From Umezawaea endophytica (GTDB lineage Bacteria > Actinomycetota > Actinomycetes > Mycobacteriales > Pseudonocardiaceae), in contig NZ_JANYMP010000035.1 of the NCBI RefSeq assembly GCF_025061645.1, positions 24,923-88,922 on the forward strand: DNA of 64,000 nt, written 5' to 3'. Position numbers and translations under genes: made by a program. Under the pieces are notes generated by a model. The model was not told the DNA's origin and ran no database searches. It was given only the letters and a program-made list of their open reading frames with translations. Shown here in pieces: positions 8,352 through 17,322 of the stretch; within the stretch, counting starts at the first letter, position 1; each line of letters begins with the position of its first letter.

Positions 8352-9795
8352 GCTGCTGAGGGCGACCGGCGTCACCAAGCGCTTCACCGGCGCGCTGGCG
8401 CTGGACGGCGTGGACTTCGACGTCCGCTCCGGCGAGGTCCACGTGCTGCTCGGCGAGAACGGCGCGGGCAAGTCGACGCTGGTCAAGGTCCTCGCGGGCG
8501 TGCACCGCCCGGACTCTGGCGAGGTCGTGCTCGCCGACGGCGTGCGGCTCGCGGTGATCTACCAGGAGCTGACGCTCGTGCCGGAGCTGTCGGTCGCGGA
8601 GAACCTGTTCCTCGGTCGCCCGCCGCGCCGGTTCGGCGTGGTCGACCAGGCCAGGATGCGCCGGGACGCCGTCGCCCTGCTCGACCGGGTCGGGCTGGCG
8701 GTCGACCCGCGGACCAAGCTCAAGCACCTGGGCATCGCCCAGCAGCAGATGGTCGAGATCGCCCGCGCGCTCGACCAGGACGCGGGCGTGCTCGTGCTGG
8801 ACGAGCCGACGGCCGTGCTCACCGACACCGAGACGGACCGGCTGCTGGAGATCATGGCCGAGCTGCGCGACCAGGGTGTCGGGCTCGTGTTCATCACCCA
8901 CCACCTCGACGAGATCCGCCGGATCGCCGACCGCAGCACCGTGCTCCGCGACGGTCGCAGCGTCGGCGTGCTGCCCAGGGGCGCGAGCGTCGAGGAGATG
9001 ATCGAGCTGATGGTCGGCCGGTCGATCTCCGAGCAGTACCCGAGGCACCGGCAGGACCCCGGCGAGGTGCTGCTGAAGATCGACGGCCTGACCCGTAACG
9101 GTGTTTTCCAAGACGTGTCGATCGAGGTCCGCGCCGGTGAGGTGGTCGGCGTCGCCGGCCTCGTCGGAGCGGGCCGCACGGAGGTCGTGCGCGCCGCGTT
9201 CGGTGCGGACCGGTACGACTCCGGGCACGTCGAAGTGGGTGGCAAGCGCTTGGCGGGCGGTGACGTCCAGGCCGCGGTGCGCGCCGGGCTCGGCCTGGTG
9301 CCGGAGGACCGCAAGGGCCAGGGGCTGGTGCTCACGTCCAGCGTCGGCGAGAACCTCGGGCTGGTGACGCTCGGGTCCGCGACCAGGTTCGGGGTCGTCG
9401 ACCGCGGGGGCCAGCGCGAGAAGGCCGCCGGGATGGCGTCGGCGCTGCGGGTCAAGACGTCCGGCCTCGGCCAGGAGGTCCGCGAGCTGTCCGGCGGCAA
9501 CCAGCAGAAGGTCGTCATCGGCAAGTGGCTGCTCGCCGACCCGAAGGTGCTCGTCCTCGACGAGCCGACCAGGGGCGTCGACGTCGGCGCGAAGGTCGAG
9601 ATCTACGAGCTGGTCAACCGGATGACCGCGGCCGGACGAGCCGTGCTGCTGGTCTCCAGCGACCTCCCCGAGGTGATCGGGATGAGCGACCGGATCGTCG
9701 TGATGGCGCACGGCCGCGTGGCGGGCGAACTCCCCGCCGTCGGAACCACCCAGGACCAGGTGATGGCGTTGGCCGTTCAGGAGATCCCCGCATGA
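8344..9795 (+). CDS. rbsA: Ribose ABC transporter, tandem ATP-binding subunit
   Basis: A 483-residue protein with two ABC domains, as in RbsA/MglA. The first half has Walker A (G-E-N-G-A-G-K-S-T, residues about 39-47) and Walker B V-L-V-L-D-E-P-T, with Q-Q-Q-M-V-E-I-A-R-A-L in place of a canonical signature. The second half lacks a true Walker A (G-L-V-G-A-G-R-T-E) but has LSGGNQQKVVIGKWL and L-V-L-D-E-P-T-R-G-V-D, the usual asymmetry of this family. It powers import of ribose through RbsC. Somewhat shorter than E. coli RbsA (about 500). It starts GTG within the end of rbsR and its TGA overlaps the rbsC ATG. Confidence 0.95.
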   Translation: MAELLRATGVTKRFTGALALDGVDFDVRSGEVHVLLGENGAGKSTLVKVLAGVHRPDSGEVVLADGVRLAVIYQELTLVPELSVAENLFLGRPPRRFGVVDQARMRRDAVALLDRVGLAVDPRTKLKHLGIAQQQMVEIARALDQDAGVLVLDEPTAVLTDTETDRLLEIMAELRDQGVGLVFITHHLDEIRRIADRSTVLRDGRSVGVLPRGASVEEMIELMVGRSISEQYPRHRQDPGEVLLKIDGLTRNGVFQDVSIEVRAGEVVGVAGLVGAGRTEVVRAAFGADRYDSGHVEVGGKRLAGGDVQAAVRAGLGLVPEDRKGQGLVLTSSVGENLGLVTLGSATRFGVVDRGGQREKAAGMASALRVKTSGLGQEVRELSGGNQQKVVIGKWLLADPKVLVLDEPTRGVDVGAKVEIYELVNRMTAAGRAVLLVSSDLPEVIGMSDRIVVMAHGRVAGELPAVGTTQDQVMALAVQEIPA

Positions 9796-10739
9796 CGACT
9801 TCGATCAACGCCCGCAAGGTCCTGTCCGACAACGGGGCGCTGGGCGGGCTCCTGGTGCTGGTCGTGGCGCTGTCGGTCCTCGCGCCGTCGTTCCTCAGCA
9901 CCCAGAACCTGCTCAACGTCGGCGTGCAGGCGGCCGTGGTCGCCGTGCTCGCGTTCGGCTCGACGTTCGTCATCGTCTCCGGCGGCATCGACCTGTCCGT
10001 GGGCAGCGTCGCGGCCCTGTCGGCGATGGTCGGCGCGTGGAGCTCGACCGAGGCGGGGCTGCCCGGTCCGCTCGCGCTGCTGCTCGGCCTGGCCACGGGC
10101 GTGGTCGCCGGTCTCGTCAACGGCGCGCTGGTCAGCTACGGCCGGCTGCCCGCGTTCATCGCCACCCTGGCGATGCTCAGCGTCGCCCGCGGCCTGACGC
10201 TGGTCGTCTCGCAGGGCACGCCGCTGGCCACGCCGGACGTCGTCAGCGAGCTGGGCTCCAACCTGACGCCGTTCCTCCCGGTTCCCCTGCTGGTGATGCT
10301 GGTGTTCTTCGGCCTCACCGCGTTCGTGCTGACCCGCACCTACCAGGGCCGCGCGATGTACGTCATCGGCGGCAACGAGGAGGCCGCGCGCCTCTCGGGC
10401 ATCGACGTGCGCAAGCAGAAGCTCGTCATCTACGCGCTGTCCGGCCTGTTCGCGGCCGTCGCCGGGATGCTCCTCGCGGGCCGCCTCGCCTCCGCTGGAC
10501 CGCAGGCCGCGGTCGGCTACGAACTCGACGCCATCGCGGCCGTCGTCATCGGCGGCGCCTCGCTGTCCGGTGGCGTCGGCAGGGCGTCCGGCACGTTGAT
10601 CGGCGCCCTCGTGCTCGCCGTCCTCCGCAACGGGCTCAACCAGTTGCAGGTCTCCCCGTTCTGGCAGCAGGTCGTGATCGGCGTGGTCATCGCACTCGCC
10701 GTGCTGCTGGACACCCTCCGCCGCCGCAGCACCCGCTAG
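9792..10739 (+). CDS. rbsC: Ribose ABC transporter permease
   Basis: A 315-residue membrane protein of the RbsC/BPD_transp_2 family, with about eight to ten hydrophobic helices. Family segments include V-I-V-S-G-G-I-D-L-S-V-G-S-V, F-I-A-T-L-A-M-L-S-V-A-R-G, Y-V-I-G-G-N-E-E-A-A-R-L-S-G-I, and A-A-V-V-I-G-G-A-S-L-S-G-G-V-G near the C-terminus. It forms the membrane channel with RbsA. The ATG at 9792 overlaps the rbsA stop in ATGA, which implies translational coupling. The next gene begins 13 bases after the stop. Confidence 0.95.
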   Translation: MTTSINARKVLSDNGALGGLLVLVVALSVLAPSFLSTQNLLNVGVQAAVVAVLAFGSTFVIVSGGIDLSVGSVAALSAMVGAWSSTEAGLPGPLALLLGLATGVVAGLVNGALVSYGRLPAFIATLAMLSVARGLTLVVSQGTPLATPDVVSELGSNLTPFLPVPLLVMLVFFGLTAFVLTRTYQGRAMYVIGGNEEAARLSGIDVRKQKLVIYALSGLFAAVAGMLLAGRLASAGPQAAVGYELDAIAAVVIGGASLSGGVGRASGTLIGALVLAVLRNGLNQLQVSPFWQQVVIGVVIALAVLLDTLRRRSTR

Positions 10740-10752
10740 GAAAGGAACAACC

Positions 10753-11679
10753 ATGGACTTCCCCCGCAAGGTCGCGGTCGCCGCGCTCTCCGCGTCCGCC
10801 CTCGCCCTCACCGCGGCGTGCGGATCGGGTGCGACCGGCTCGGGCGGCGATGTCACGATCGGTCTCGCCGTGTCGACGCTCAACAACCCCTACTTCGTCG
10901 AGCTGAAGCAGGGCGCCGAGGAGGCCGCCGCCGAACTGGGCGTGAAGCTGACCGTCGTGGACGCGCAGAACGACGCGACGAACCAGGTCAACCAGGTGCA
11001 GACGTTCGCGACCCAGGGCCTGAAGGCGATCATCATCAACCCGGTCGACTCGAAGCAGGCCACACCCGCGGCGAAGGCCGCCGAGAACGCGGGCATCCCG
11101 CTCGTCGCGGTCGACCGCTCGGTCGACGAGGGCAAGGTGGTCTCCGAGGTCGCCTCCGACAACGTCCAGGGCGGCAGCCTCGCGGCCATCGAACTCGGCC
11201 GCGCCACCAGCGGCGAGGTCGTGCACCTCCAGGGCATCCCCGGCGCGTCCGCCTCCCGCGACCGCGGCCGCGGCTTCGAGCAGGGCCTCAACTCCGGCGG
11301 CATCAAGGTCGTCGCGAGCCAGCCGGCCGACTTCGACCGGGCCAAGGGCCTGGACGTGATGACCAACCTGCTCCAGGCGAACGCGAGCATCAAGGGCGTC
11401 TTCGCCGACAACGACGAGATGGCGCTCGGCGCGATCAAGGCGCTCGGCGACAAGGCGGGCACGCAGGTGCAGGTCGTCGGCTTCGACGGCACGCCGGACG
11501 GGCTGAAGGCCGTCGAGGACGGCACGATGACCGCCACGATCGCGCAGCAGCCCAAGGTCCTCGGCCGCAAGGCCGTCGAGCAGGCCGTGAAGGCGGCCAA
11601 GGGCGAGGCCGTCCAGCAGGTGGTCGACGTCGAGGTGAAGGTCGTGACCAAGAAGAACCTGGCAGAGTTCAAGAAGTGA
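10753..11679 (+). CDS. rbsB: Ribose-binding lipoprotein of the ABC transporter
   Basis: A 308-residue solute-binding protein. The N-terminus has a signal peptide ending in a lipobox (A-L-T-A-A-C-G, Cys about residue 23), so it is anchored to the outer face of the membrane. A type 1 periplasmic-binding fold follows: V-T-I-G-L-A-V-S-T-L-N-N-P-Y-F-V, then I-I-I-N-P-V-D-S, D-R-S-V-D, G-A-S-A-S-R-D-R-G-R-G-F, F-A-D-N-D-E-M-A-L-G-A and V-V-G-F-D-G-T-P-D-G, all ribose/galactose-binding hallmarks. AGGAAAGG precedes the ATG. Its stop overlaps the GTG of rbsK. Confidence 0.95.
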   Translation: MDFPRKVAVAALSASALALTAACGSGATGSGGDVTIGLAVSTLNNPYFVELKQGAEEAAAELGVKLTVVDAQNDATNQVNQVQTFATQGLKAIIINPVDSKQATPAAKAAENAGIPLVAVDRSVDEGKVVSEVASDNVQGGSLAAIELGRATSGEVVHLQGIPGASASRDRGRGFEQGLNSGGIKVVASQPADFDRAKGLDVMTNLLQANASIKGVFADNDEMALGAIKALGDKAGTQVQVVGFDGTPDGLKAVEDGTMTATIAQQPKVLGRKAVEQAVKAAKGEAVQQVVDVEVKVVTKKNLAEFKK

Positions 11680-12536
11680 CCTCGGTACTGGTGCTCGGAT
11701 CGGCCAACGCGGACCTCGTCGTGGAGGTCGCCCGGCGGCCCGGTGGTGGTGAGACGGTGCTGGGCGGCGACACCGTCGTGATGCCCGGCGGCAAGGGCGC
11801 GAACACCGCCGTCGCCGCGGCCCGCGTCGGCGCGTCGGTCGACCTGCTCGGCGCGGTCGGGTCCGACCAGTACGGCGAGCTGCTGCGCTCCTCGCTCGCC
11901 TCGTCCGGCGTGCGCACGGCGTTCGTGCGCACGTCAGCCCGGCCGACCGGGATCGCCTACATCACCGTCACGCCGGACGGCGAGAACTCGATCGTCGTGG
12001 CGCCCGGCGCGAACGGCGACGTGGCCCCGTCCGACGTGGACGGCGTGTCGCCGGACGGCGTGTCGGTGCTGGTGTGCTCGCTGGAGGTCCCGGTCCCGAC
12101 CGTTGAGCACGGCGTGGCCTGGGCGGCGCGCCACGGCGTCCGCCCGGTGCTCAACCTGTCGCCGGTCGCGCCGCTGTCGCCGTCGACGCTGGCGCTGCTC
12201 GACCCGCTGATCGTCAACGAGCACGAGGCCGCCCAGCTCGCGCCGACGTTCGAGGCGCTGCTCGACCTGGGGCCGCGGTCCGCCGTGGTCACGCTCGGCG
12301 CGCGCGGTGCGGCCGTCGTCACGCGCGACGGCGTGGTCGAGGTGCCCGCACCGGCCGTGACGCCGGTCGACACGACCGGTGCGGGCGACGCGTTCGCGGG
12401 CGCGCTCGCCGCCCGGCTCGCGGCGGGCGACCAGCTCGTCGAAGCCGCCCGGTACGCGGCGCGCGTGGCCGCGACCTCGGTGACCAGGGCCGGTGCCCAG
12501 CCGTCGTACCCGGCCGCCGCCGACGTGCTGCCGTGA
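11676..12536 (+). CDS. rbsK: Ribokinase
   Basis: A 286-residue PfkB-family sugar kinase phosphorylating ribose at O5. Family signatures are visible: the N-terminal GSANADLV, the substrate-site G-G-K-G-A-N-T-A-V-A-A-A-R-V-G (residues about 34-48), and the C-terminal D-T-T-G-A-G-D-A-F-A-G-A, which holds the anion hole and the catalytic Asp. GTG 11676 overlaps the rbsB stop (GTGA). The protein is slightly shorter than E. coli RbsK (309). Placement between rbsB and rbsD confirms its substrate. Confidence 0.95.
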   Translation: MTSVLVLGSANADLVVEVARRPGGGETVLGGDTVVMPGGKGANTAVAAARVGASVDLLGAVGSDQYGELLRSSLASSGVRTAFVRTSARPTGIAYITVTPDGENSIVVAPGANGDVAPSDVDGVSPDGVSVLVCSLEVPVPTVEHGVAWAARHGVRPVLNLSPVAPLSPSTLALLDPLIVNEHEAAQLAPTFEALLDLGPRSAVVTLGARGAAVVTRDGVVEVPAPAVTPVDTTGAGDAFAGALAARLAAGDQLVEAARYAARVAATSVTRAGAQPSYPAAADVLP

Positions 12537-12922
12537 AGCGGTCGGGCATCCTGCACGCCGAGCTGAGCGGCGCGCTGGCCCGCCTCGGGCACACCGACGA
12601 GCTGGTGGTCGCCGACTGCGGCCTGCCGATCCCGCCCGGTCCGGCGGTCGTCGACCTGGCGTTCACCTTCGGCGTGCCGTCGTTCCTGGAGGTGCTGGAC
12701 GGCCTGCTGGCGGAACTCGTGGTCGAGCGGGCCCTCGTCGCGAGCGAGGTGGACGACGCGAACCCGCTCTGCGCGGCGGCGATCCTCCAGCGGCTGCCGG
12801 ACGTGCAGCGGGTGCCGCACGCCGAGTTCAAGCGCCGCACGGCCGCGGCCCGGCTGGTCGTCCGCACCGGTGAGGCGACGCCGTTCGCGAACGTCCTGCT
12901 CCGGTGCGGGGTGCCGTTCTGA
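12533..12922 (+). CDS. rbsD: D-ribose pyranase
   Basis: A 129-residue RbsD/FucU-family mutarotase that interconverts ribose pyranose and furanose forms so that ribokinase can act. The N-terminus M-K-R-S-G-I-L-H-A-E-L contains the conserved catalytic His, and A-D-C-G-L-P-I-P and V-D-L-A-F-T-F-G-V-P-S-F are typical. The C-terminus T-G-E-A-T-P-F-A-N-V-L-L-R-C-G-V-P-F is the conserved tail. GTG overlaps the rbsK stop. It is the last gene of the ribose operon; no clear terminator hairpin was seen after it. Confidence 0.95.
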   Translation: MKRSGILHAELSGALARLGHTDELVVADCGLPIPPGPAVVDLAFTFGVPSFLEVLDGLLAELVVERALVASEVDDANPLCAAAILQRLPDVQRVPHAEFKRRTAAARLVVRTGEATPFANVLLRCGVPF

Positions 12923-13001
12923 CGTCCGGCTCGGCCGTGCCTGCTGCCGGACACCTGGTGTCCACGTCACACTGGGCGGAATCGCAGCCCACCCGAAGGG
13001 T

Positions 13002-13015
13002 ATGGTCTAGACCAT
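13002..13015. promoter_or_regulatory. DasR-type dre operator overlapping the ptsI start codon
   Basis: ATGGTCTAGACCAT is a perfect 14-bp palindrome identical in its core to the DasR responsive element known from Streptomyces (TGGTCTAGACCA). In those bacteria DasR, a GntR regulator sensing amino-sugar phosphates, controls ptsI, ptsH and crr. Here the last A-T are the first bases of the ptsI ATG, so binding would block initiation directly. The identity with a known consensus is seen; the regulator is not in the window. Confidence 0.85.
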
Positions 13016-14645
13016 GTCGAGCGCGCGCCTGAGCGGTGTCGGTGTCAGTTCCGGTCGGGCTTCCGGCCCCGTTGTCCGAGTCGCCGAACCACTGGGCGAG
13101 CCCCCCGCCACTCCCGCGCCCGCCGACGCGCAGGCCGAGGCCGCGCGCATCCGGCCCGCGGCGGACGTCGTGGTGGAACGGCTGCTCGCCCGCGCCGCGA
13201 CCGTCGAGGGCGACGCGAAGGCGGTGCTGGAGACGACCGCCGCGATGGCATCGGACCCGTCCCTGCTAGCCCAGGCCGAGAAGCTGGTCACCGACGAGTC
13301 GCTGCCCGCCGCCCGCGCGGTCCACCAGGCCGCGGGCGGATTCATCACCATGCTCCAGGCCGCCGGCGGGTACATGGCCGAACGCGCCCGAGACGTCCAG
13401 GACGTCCGCGACCGCTTGGTCGCCGAACTGCTCGGCCTGGCCGCACCCGGAGTCCCCGACCTGGCGGGCCCGAGCGTGCTGGTCGCCCGCGACCTCGCCC
13501 CCGCCGACACCGCCGGTCTCGACCCGACCAAGGTCCTCGCGCTGGTGACCGAGGAGGGCGGCCCCACCTCGCACACCGCGATCCTCGCCCGCTCGCTCGG
13601 CATCCCCGCCGTGGTGGCGGTGCGCGGCGTCCTCGCGCTCGACGTGGCCGCGCTCGCGGTCGACGGCGACACCGGCGACGTGCGCGAGTCCGACGGCACC
13701 GTCCGATCCGCGGGCAACACCGGCAAGCCCACCTGGAACGGCGTCGGCATCCTCCGCGACGGCCACCGCGTCAAGGTCCTCGGCAACGTCGGCTCCCCCG
13801 CCGACGCCGCCGCCGCGGCAGCCGCGGGCGCCGAGGGCGTCGGCCTGTTCCGCACCGAGTTCTGCTTCCTGTCCGCCACCGAGGAACCGACGGTCGAGGA
13901 GCAGCGCAAGGCCTACGCGGCCGTGCTCACGCCGTTCGCGGGCAAGCCCGTCGTCGTCCGCACGCTGGACGCGGGCGCCGACAAGCCGCTCGCCTTCCTG
14001 GAGCCGGAGCCCGAGCCGAACCCGGCGCTCGGCGTGCGGGGCGTGCGCGTGGCATTCGACCGGCCCGAGGTCCTCGACCGCCAGCTCGAGGCCATCGCGC
14101 TCGCCGCGAAGGACAGCGGCGCCGAGGTGTCGGTCATGGCCCCCATGGTCGCCACCGCCGCCGAGGCGTCGTGGTTCGTGGAACGTGCCCGCGCCGCGGG
14201 CATCGCACGGGCGGGCGTGATGATCGAGATCCCGGCCGCCGCGATGACCGCCCGCGAGGTCGCCGCCGTCGTCGACTTCGTGTCGATCGGCACGAACGAC
14301 CTGTCCCAGTACCTGTTCGCGGCGGACCGCCAGGTCGGCGCCGTGGCCGCGCTCAACGACCCGTGGCAGCCCGCGCTGATCCGCCTGATCAAGCTCATCG
14401 GCGACGTCGGCGTGGAAACCGGCACCCCGGTCGGCGTCTGCGGCGAGGCGGCGGCCGACCCGCTGCTGGCGTGCGTGCTCACCGGCATGGGCGTGACCAG
14501 CCTGTCGATGAACCACACCGCGCTCGCCGGCGTGGGCGCGAAGCTCGCCACCACCAGCCTCGACGTGTGCCAGCTCGCCGCGCGCGGCGCACTGGGCGCG
14601 CACGACCCGGCGTCAGCCAAGGTCGCGGCCAGGGCCCCCCACTAG
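13014..14645 (+). CDS. ptsI: Phosphoenolpyruvate-protein phosphotransferase (PTS enzyme I)
   Basis: A 543-residue enzyme I that takes phosphate from PEP and passes it to HPr. The N-terminal swivelling domain has the phospho-His segment G-G-P-T-S-H-T-A-I-L-A-R (about residue 185), and the C-terminal PEP-binding barrel contains G-L-F-R-T-E-F-C-F, L-D-A-G-A-D-K-P and F-V-S-I-G-T-N-D-L-S-Q-Y-L-F-A-A-D-R. The Cys of the active site is in G-V-C-G-E-A-A-A-D. Length is slightly below E. coli (575). ATG 13014 aligns with the family start L-S-G-V-G-V-S-S-G; there is no proper ribosome site between the dre palindrome and the ATG, so the mRNA may be leaderless or nearly so. The 3' end overlaps the convergent LysR gene by 33 bases. 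Confidence 0.95.
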   Translation: MSSARLSGVGVSSGRASGPVVRVAEPLGEPPATPAPADAQAEAARIRPAADVVVERLLARAATVEGDAKAVLETTAAMASDPSLLAQAEKLVTDESLPAARAVHQAAGGFITMLQAAGGYMAERARDVQDVRDRLVAELLGLAAPGVPDLAGPSVLVARDLAPADTAGLDPTKVLALVTEEGGPTSHTAILARSLGIPAVVAVRGVLALDVAALAVDGDTGDVRESDGTVRSAGNTGKPTWNGVGILRDGHRVKVLGNVGSPADAAAAAAAGAEGVGLFRTEFCFLSATEEPTVEEQRKAYAAVLTPFAGKPVVVRTLDAGADKPLAFLEPEPEPNPALGVRGVRVAFDRPEVLDRQLEAIALAAKDSGAEVSVMAPMVATAAEASWFVERARAAGIARAGVMIEIPAAAMTAREVAAVVDFVSIGTNDLSQYLFAADRQVGAVAALNDPWQPALIRLIKLIGDVGVETGTPVGVCGEAAADPLLACVLTGMGVTSLSMNHTALAGVGAKLATTSLDVCQLAARGALGAHDPASAKVAARAPH

Positions 14646-15494
14646 GGCGTCCACCACGGCCTTGATCAGCGGGTGGCCCTCGCTGCCCTGGCGGCAGGCG
14701 GCGTAGACCCGGCGCAGCGGCGGCGTCCCCCGGACGGGGACGACGATCGCGCCGGGCACGTCCGCGAGCGCGTTGCGCGGCACCAGCGCGACCCCCGCGC
14801 CCGCGGCGACCAGCGCGACCACGGCCCGGAAGTCGTCCGAGGTGTGCACGATCCGCGCGTGCGGCACGGCCACCGTGACGACGTCCCGGCACGGGTTCCC
14901 CGGCAACGGCGCCACCCAGTCCTCGTCGGCGAGGTCGCGCAGGTCGATCGTGGTCCGCTCGGCCAACCGGTGGTCGGCGGGCACGACCACGTCGAACGGC
15001 TCGGCGTACAGCGGGAACCGGGTCATCCGCACGTCGTCGGGCCGGTAGTCCTCGGTGATCGCCAGGTCGATCTCGCCGTCCAGCAGCAGCGGCAGGCTGG
15101 CGTGCCCCTCGACGTCCCGGACCACGATCGTCAGCTCCGGCGCGGTCCGCCGCAGCGAGGCGATGGCGGGTGCCACCACCTGGCTGATCGCCGAGGCGAA
15201 ACCGGCGATCTTCACCTGGCCCGCGGCCCCTTCGGCGAACGAGGCCAACGACGCCTTCGCCCGCTCCAGCTCCGCTGCGACGGCGTTGGCGTGCCCGACC
15301 AGCAGCTCACCGGCGGCCGTCAACGACACCCGACGCCCGCGCCGGCGCAGCAGCTCCAGCCCCGTCTCGGCCTCCAGCGCGGCGAGCTGCTGCGACACGG
15401 CGGACGGCGTCAGGTGCAGCGCCCTCCCCGCCGCCGTCACGGTTCCGTGGTCGGCCAGCGCGCGCAGCACCGGCAGCCGTCGAGGATCGATCAC
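14613..15494 (-). CDS. LysR-family transcriptional regulator
   Basis: A 293-residue LysR regulator. The winged helix-turn-helix spans residues about 4-62 (L-R-A-L-A-D-H-G-T-V-T-A-A-G-R-A-L-H-L-T followed by P-S-A-V-S-Q-Q-L-A-A-L-E). A LysR substrate-binding domain follows, with I-A-G-F-A-S-A-I-S and D-L-A-I-T-E-D-Y. It starts with GTG at 15494, only four bases after the stop of the upstream XRE regulator on the same strand, suggesting co-transcription. No obvious target gene is divergent to it. Effector unknown. Confidence 0.9.
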   Translation of the reverse strand: MIDPRRLPVLRALADHGTVTAAGRALHLTPSAVSQQLAALEAETGLELLRRRGRRVSLTAAGELLVGHANAVAAELERAKASLASFAEGAAGQVKIAGFASAISQVVAPAIASLRRTAPELTIVVRDVEGHASLPLLLDGEIDLAITEDYRPDDVRMTRFPLYAEPFDVVVPADHRLAERTTIDLRDLADEDWVAPLPGNPCRDVVTVAVPHARIVHTSDDFRAVVALVAAGAGVALVPRNALADVPGAIVVPVRGTPPLRRVYAACRQGSEGHPLIKAVVDALVGGPGRDLG

Positions 15495-15498
15495 CGGC

Positions 15499-16308
15499 CT
15501 ATCGTGCCCTGACCAGGGTGCCGAGCAGCCGCAGGCGTTCCTCGGACGTCGATCCGGGGTCGGCGTGGTAGGTGATCAGCACCTGCCCGGACTCGGGCAG
15601 CACCAGCTTCTCGTACCGCAGGTCCAGCGGTCCGACCTGCGGGTGCAGCAGTTCCGTCAGCCCGCTCGACTTCTGCCGCACGTCGTGGCGCGCCCACAGG
15701 GTGCGGAAGCGTTCGCTGTGCAGGCTCAGCTCGCCGATCAGGGTGACCAGGCGCGGGTCGTCCACGTCGGAGCCGAGCACGGACCGCAGGTAGGGGACGA
15801 CCTTGGCGGTCATACCGTCCCAGTCGCGGTAGAACGACCGCATCCCCGGTTCCAGGAACGCCGCCCGCAGGGTGTTCACGCCGGGCGCGAAGAACGGTGA
15901 CAGCGCGGTGGCCAGCGGGTTCGCCGCGAGCACGGTCATGGTCCTGCCCTGGACGTACGCGGGGGTGGTGGTCCAGCCGTCGATCAGGTCCCGCACGCTC
16001 GCGCTGACCTTCTCCGCCTTCGGCCGTCGCCGCTTGGCGGGCACGGGGTGGGCGAGGGCGTGCAGGTAGGCCGACGCCTCGGCGTCCAGCCGCAGCGCGC
16101 CCGCGATGCTGTCGAGGACCTGGTCGGACGGGTGCTGGTCGCGGCCCTGCTCCAGCCGCAGGTAGTACTCGGCGCTGATGCCCGCGAGCAGCGCGACCTC
16201 CTCGCGCCGCAGCCCCGGCACCCGGCGCCGCTCCCCCGCGGGCAGCCCGACCTCGCCGGGCCGGACCAGTTCGCGCCGGGCCCTGAGGTAGTCGCCGAGG
16301 TGGACCAT
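15499..16308 (-). CDS. XRE-family regulator with MmyB-like ligand-binding domain
   Basis: A 269-residue protein. Residues about 25-85 are an HTH_31/XRE domain (R-R-V-P-G-L-R-R-E-E-V-A-L-L-A-G-I-S, then Y-Y-L-R-L-E-Q-G-R). The remainder matches the MmyB-like domain common in actinobacteria (Y-V-Q-G-R-T-M-T-V-L-A-A-N-P-L-A, then F-R-T-L-W-A-R-H-D-V and G-S-T-S-E-E-R-L-R-L-L). Such regulators usually sit beside and control an oxidoreductase gene. Here a short-chain dehydrogenase is divergent 102 bp away. ATG 16308 opens on the conserved start; the frame continues upstream but only antisense to that SDR. Confidence 0.88.
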   Translation of the reverse strand: MVHLGDYLRARRELVRPGEVGLPAGERRRVPGLRREEVALLAGISAEYYLRLEQGRDQHPSDQVLDSIAGALRLDAEASAYLHALAHPVPAKRRRPKAEKVSASVRDLIDGWTTTPAYVQGRTMTVLAANPLATALSPFFAPGVNTLRAAFLEPGMRSFYRDWDGMTAKVVPYLRSVLGSDVDDPRLVTLIGELSLHSERFRTLWARHDVRQKSSGLTELLHPQVGPLDLRYEKLVLPESGQVLITYHADPGSTSEERLRLLGTLVRAR

Positions 16309-16410
16309 GCGGTCGACGGTAACCCGGTCGCGCCCGCTCGTCCTGTCCCCGCCGGTACCGGTGTCGGCAGGAGCCTGGTCGCGCTGGTCGGCCCGGCGCA
16401 CGATCGGGCC

Positions 16411-17310
16411 ATGACCACTCCTCTCGGCTTCTCCTCCACCACCGACGACGTCCTGCGGGGCGTCGACCTGACCGGACGGCGGGCGGTGGTGACCGGCGCG
16501 TCGTCCGGCATCGGCCGCGAAACCGCGCGGGCGTTGGCGGGCGCGGGCGCCGAGGTCGTGCTCGCCGTCCGGCGGAACGGCCCCGAGACGGCCGCGCTGA
16601 TCACCGAGCAGACCGGCAACCCGCTGGTCAGCGCCCGTCCGCTGGAGCTGGCCGACCCGGCGTCGGTGGCCGCGTTCGTCCGCGACTGGACCGGACCGCT
16701 GCACGTGCTGGTGAACAACGCCGGGATCATGGCCGTCCCGGACCTCAGGCTCACCCCGCAGGGCCACGAGGTGCAGTTCGCCACGAACTTCCTCGGCCAC
16801 TTCGCCCTGACCACGGGCCTGCGCGCGGCGCTGGCCGAAGCCCGCGGCGCGCGGGTCGTGTCGCTCAGCTCCAACGGCCACCTGTTCTCCGACGTCGTCT
16901 ACGACGACCTCGCGTTCCAGCGCCGCGCGTACGACCCGTGGCTGGCCTACGGCCAGTCGAAGACCGCCGACGTCCTGCTCGCGGTGGGCGTGACCAGGCG
17001 CTGGGCGGACGACGGGGTCTTCGCCAACGCGCTCAACCCCGGCGCCATCGCCACCGGCCTGCAAAAGCACACCGGTGGCCTGCGGACACCCGTGGAGAAG
17101 CGCAAGACCGTGGCGCAGGGCGCGGCCACGTCCGTGCTGCTCGCGGCGTCACCGCTGGTCGAAGGGGTGGGCGGGCGCTACTTCGAGGACTGCGCCGAGT
17201 CGCCGGTGCTGGTCGGCGAACCGGAGGTGTTCGGCGGCGGCGTCGCACCGTGGGCCGTGGACGCCGCCAACGCCGACCGGCTCTGGGACGTGGCCTCCCG
17301 GCTGGTCTGA
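16411..17310 (+). CDS. SDR-family oxidoreductase
   Basis: A 299-residue short-chain dehydrogenase of the extended retinol-dehydrogenase/WWOX-like type. The cofactor motif is T-G-A-S-S-G-I-G-R-E (about residues 31-40), the NNAG strand is V-L-V-N-N-A-G-I-M-A, the catalytic Ser lies in V-S-L-S-S-N-G-H, and the Tyr/Lys pair is Y-G-Q-S-K. The N-F-L-G-H-F-A-L segment is typical. ATG 16411 starts about 30 residues before the glycine motif, as expected. It is divergent from an XRE/MmyB regulator, a pairing often seen in actinobacteria and likely regulatory. Substrate unknown. Confidence 0.88.
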   Translation: MTTPLGFSSTTDDVLRGVDLTGRRAVVTGASSGIGRETARALAGAGAEVVLAVRRNGPETAALITEQTGNPLVSARPLELADPASVAAFVRDWTGPLHVLVNNAGIMAVPDLRLTPQGHEVQFATNFLGHFALTTGLRAALAEARGARVVSLSSNGHLFSDVVYDDLAFQRRAYDPWLAYGQSKTADVLLAVGVTRRWADDGVFANALNPGAIATGLQKHTGGLRTPVEKRKTVAQGAATSVLLAASPLVEGVGGRYFEDCAESPVLVGEPEVFGGGVAPWAVDAANADRLWDVASRLV

Positions 17311-17322
17311 GGCGTGGCCCGG

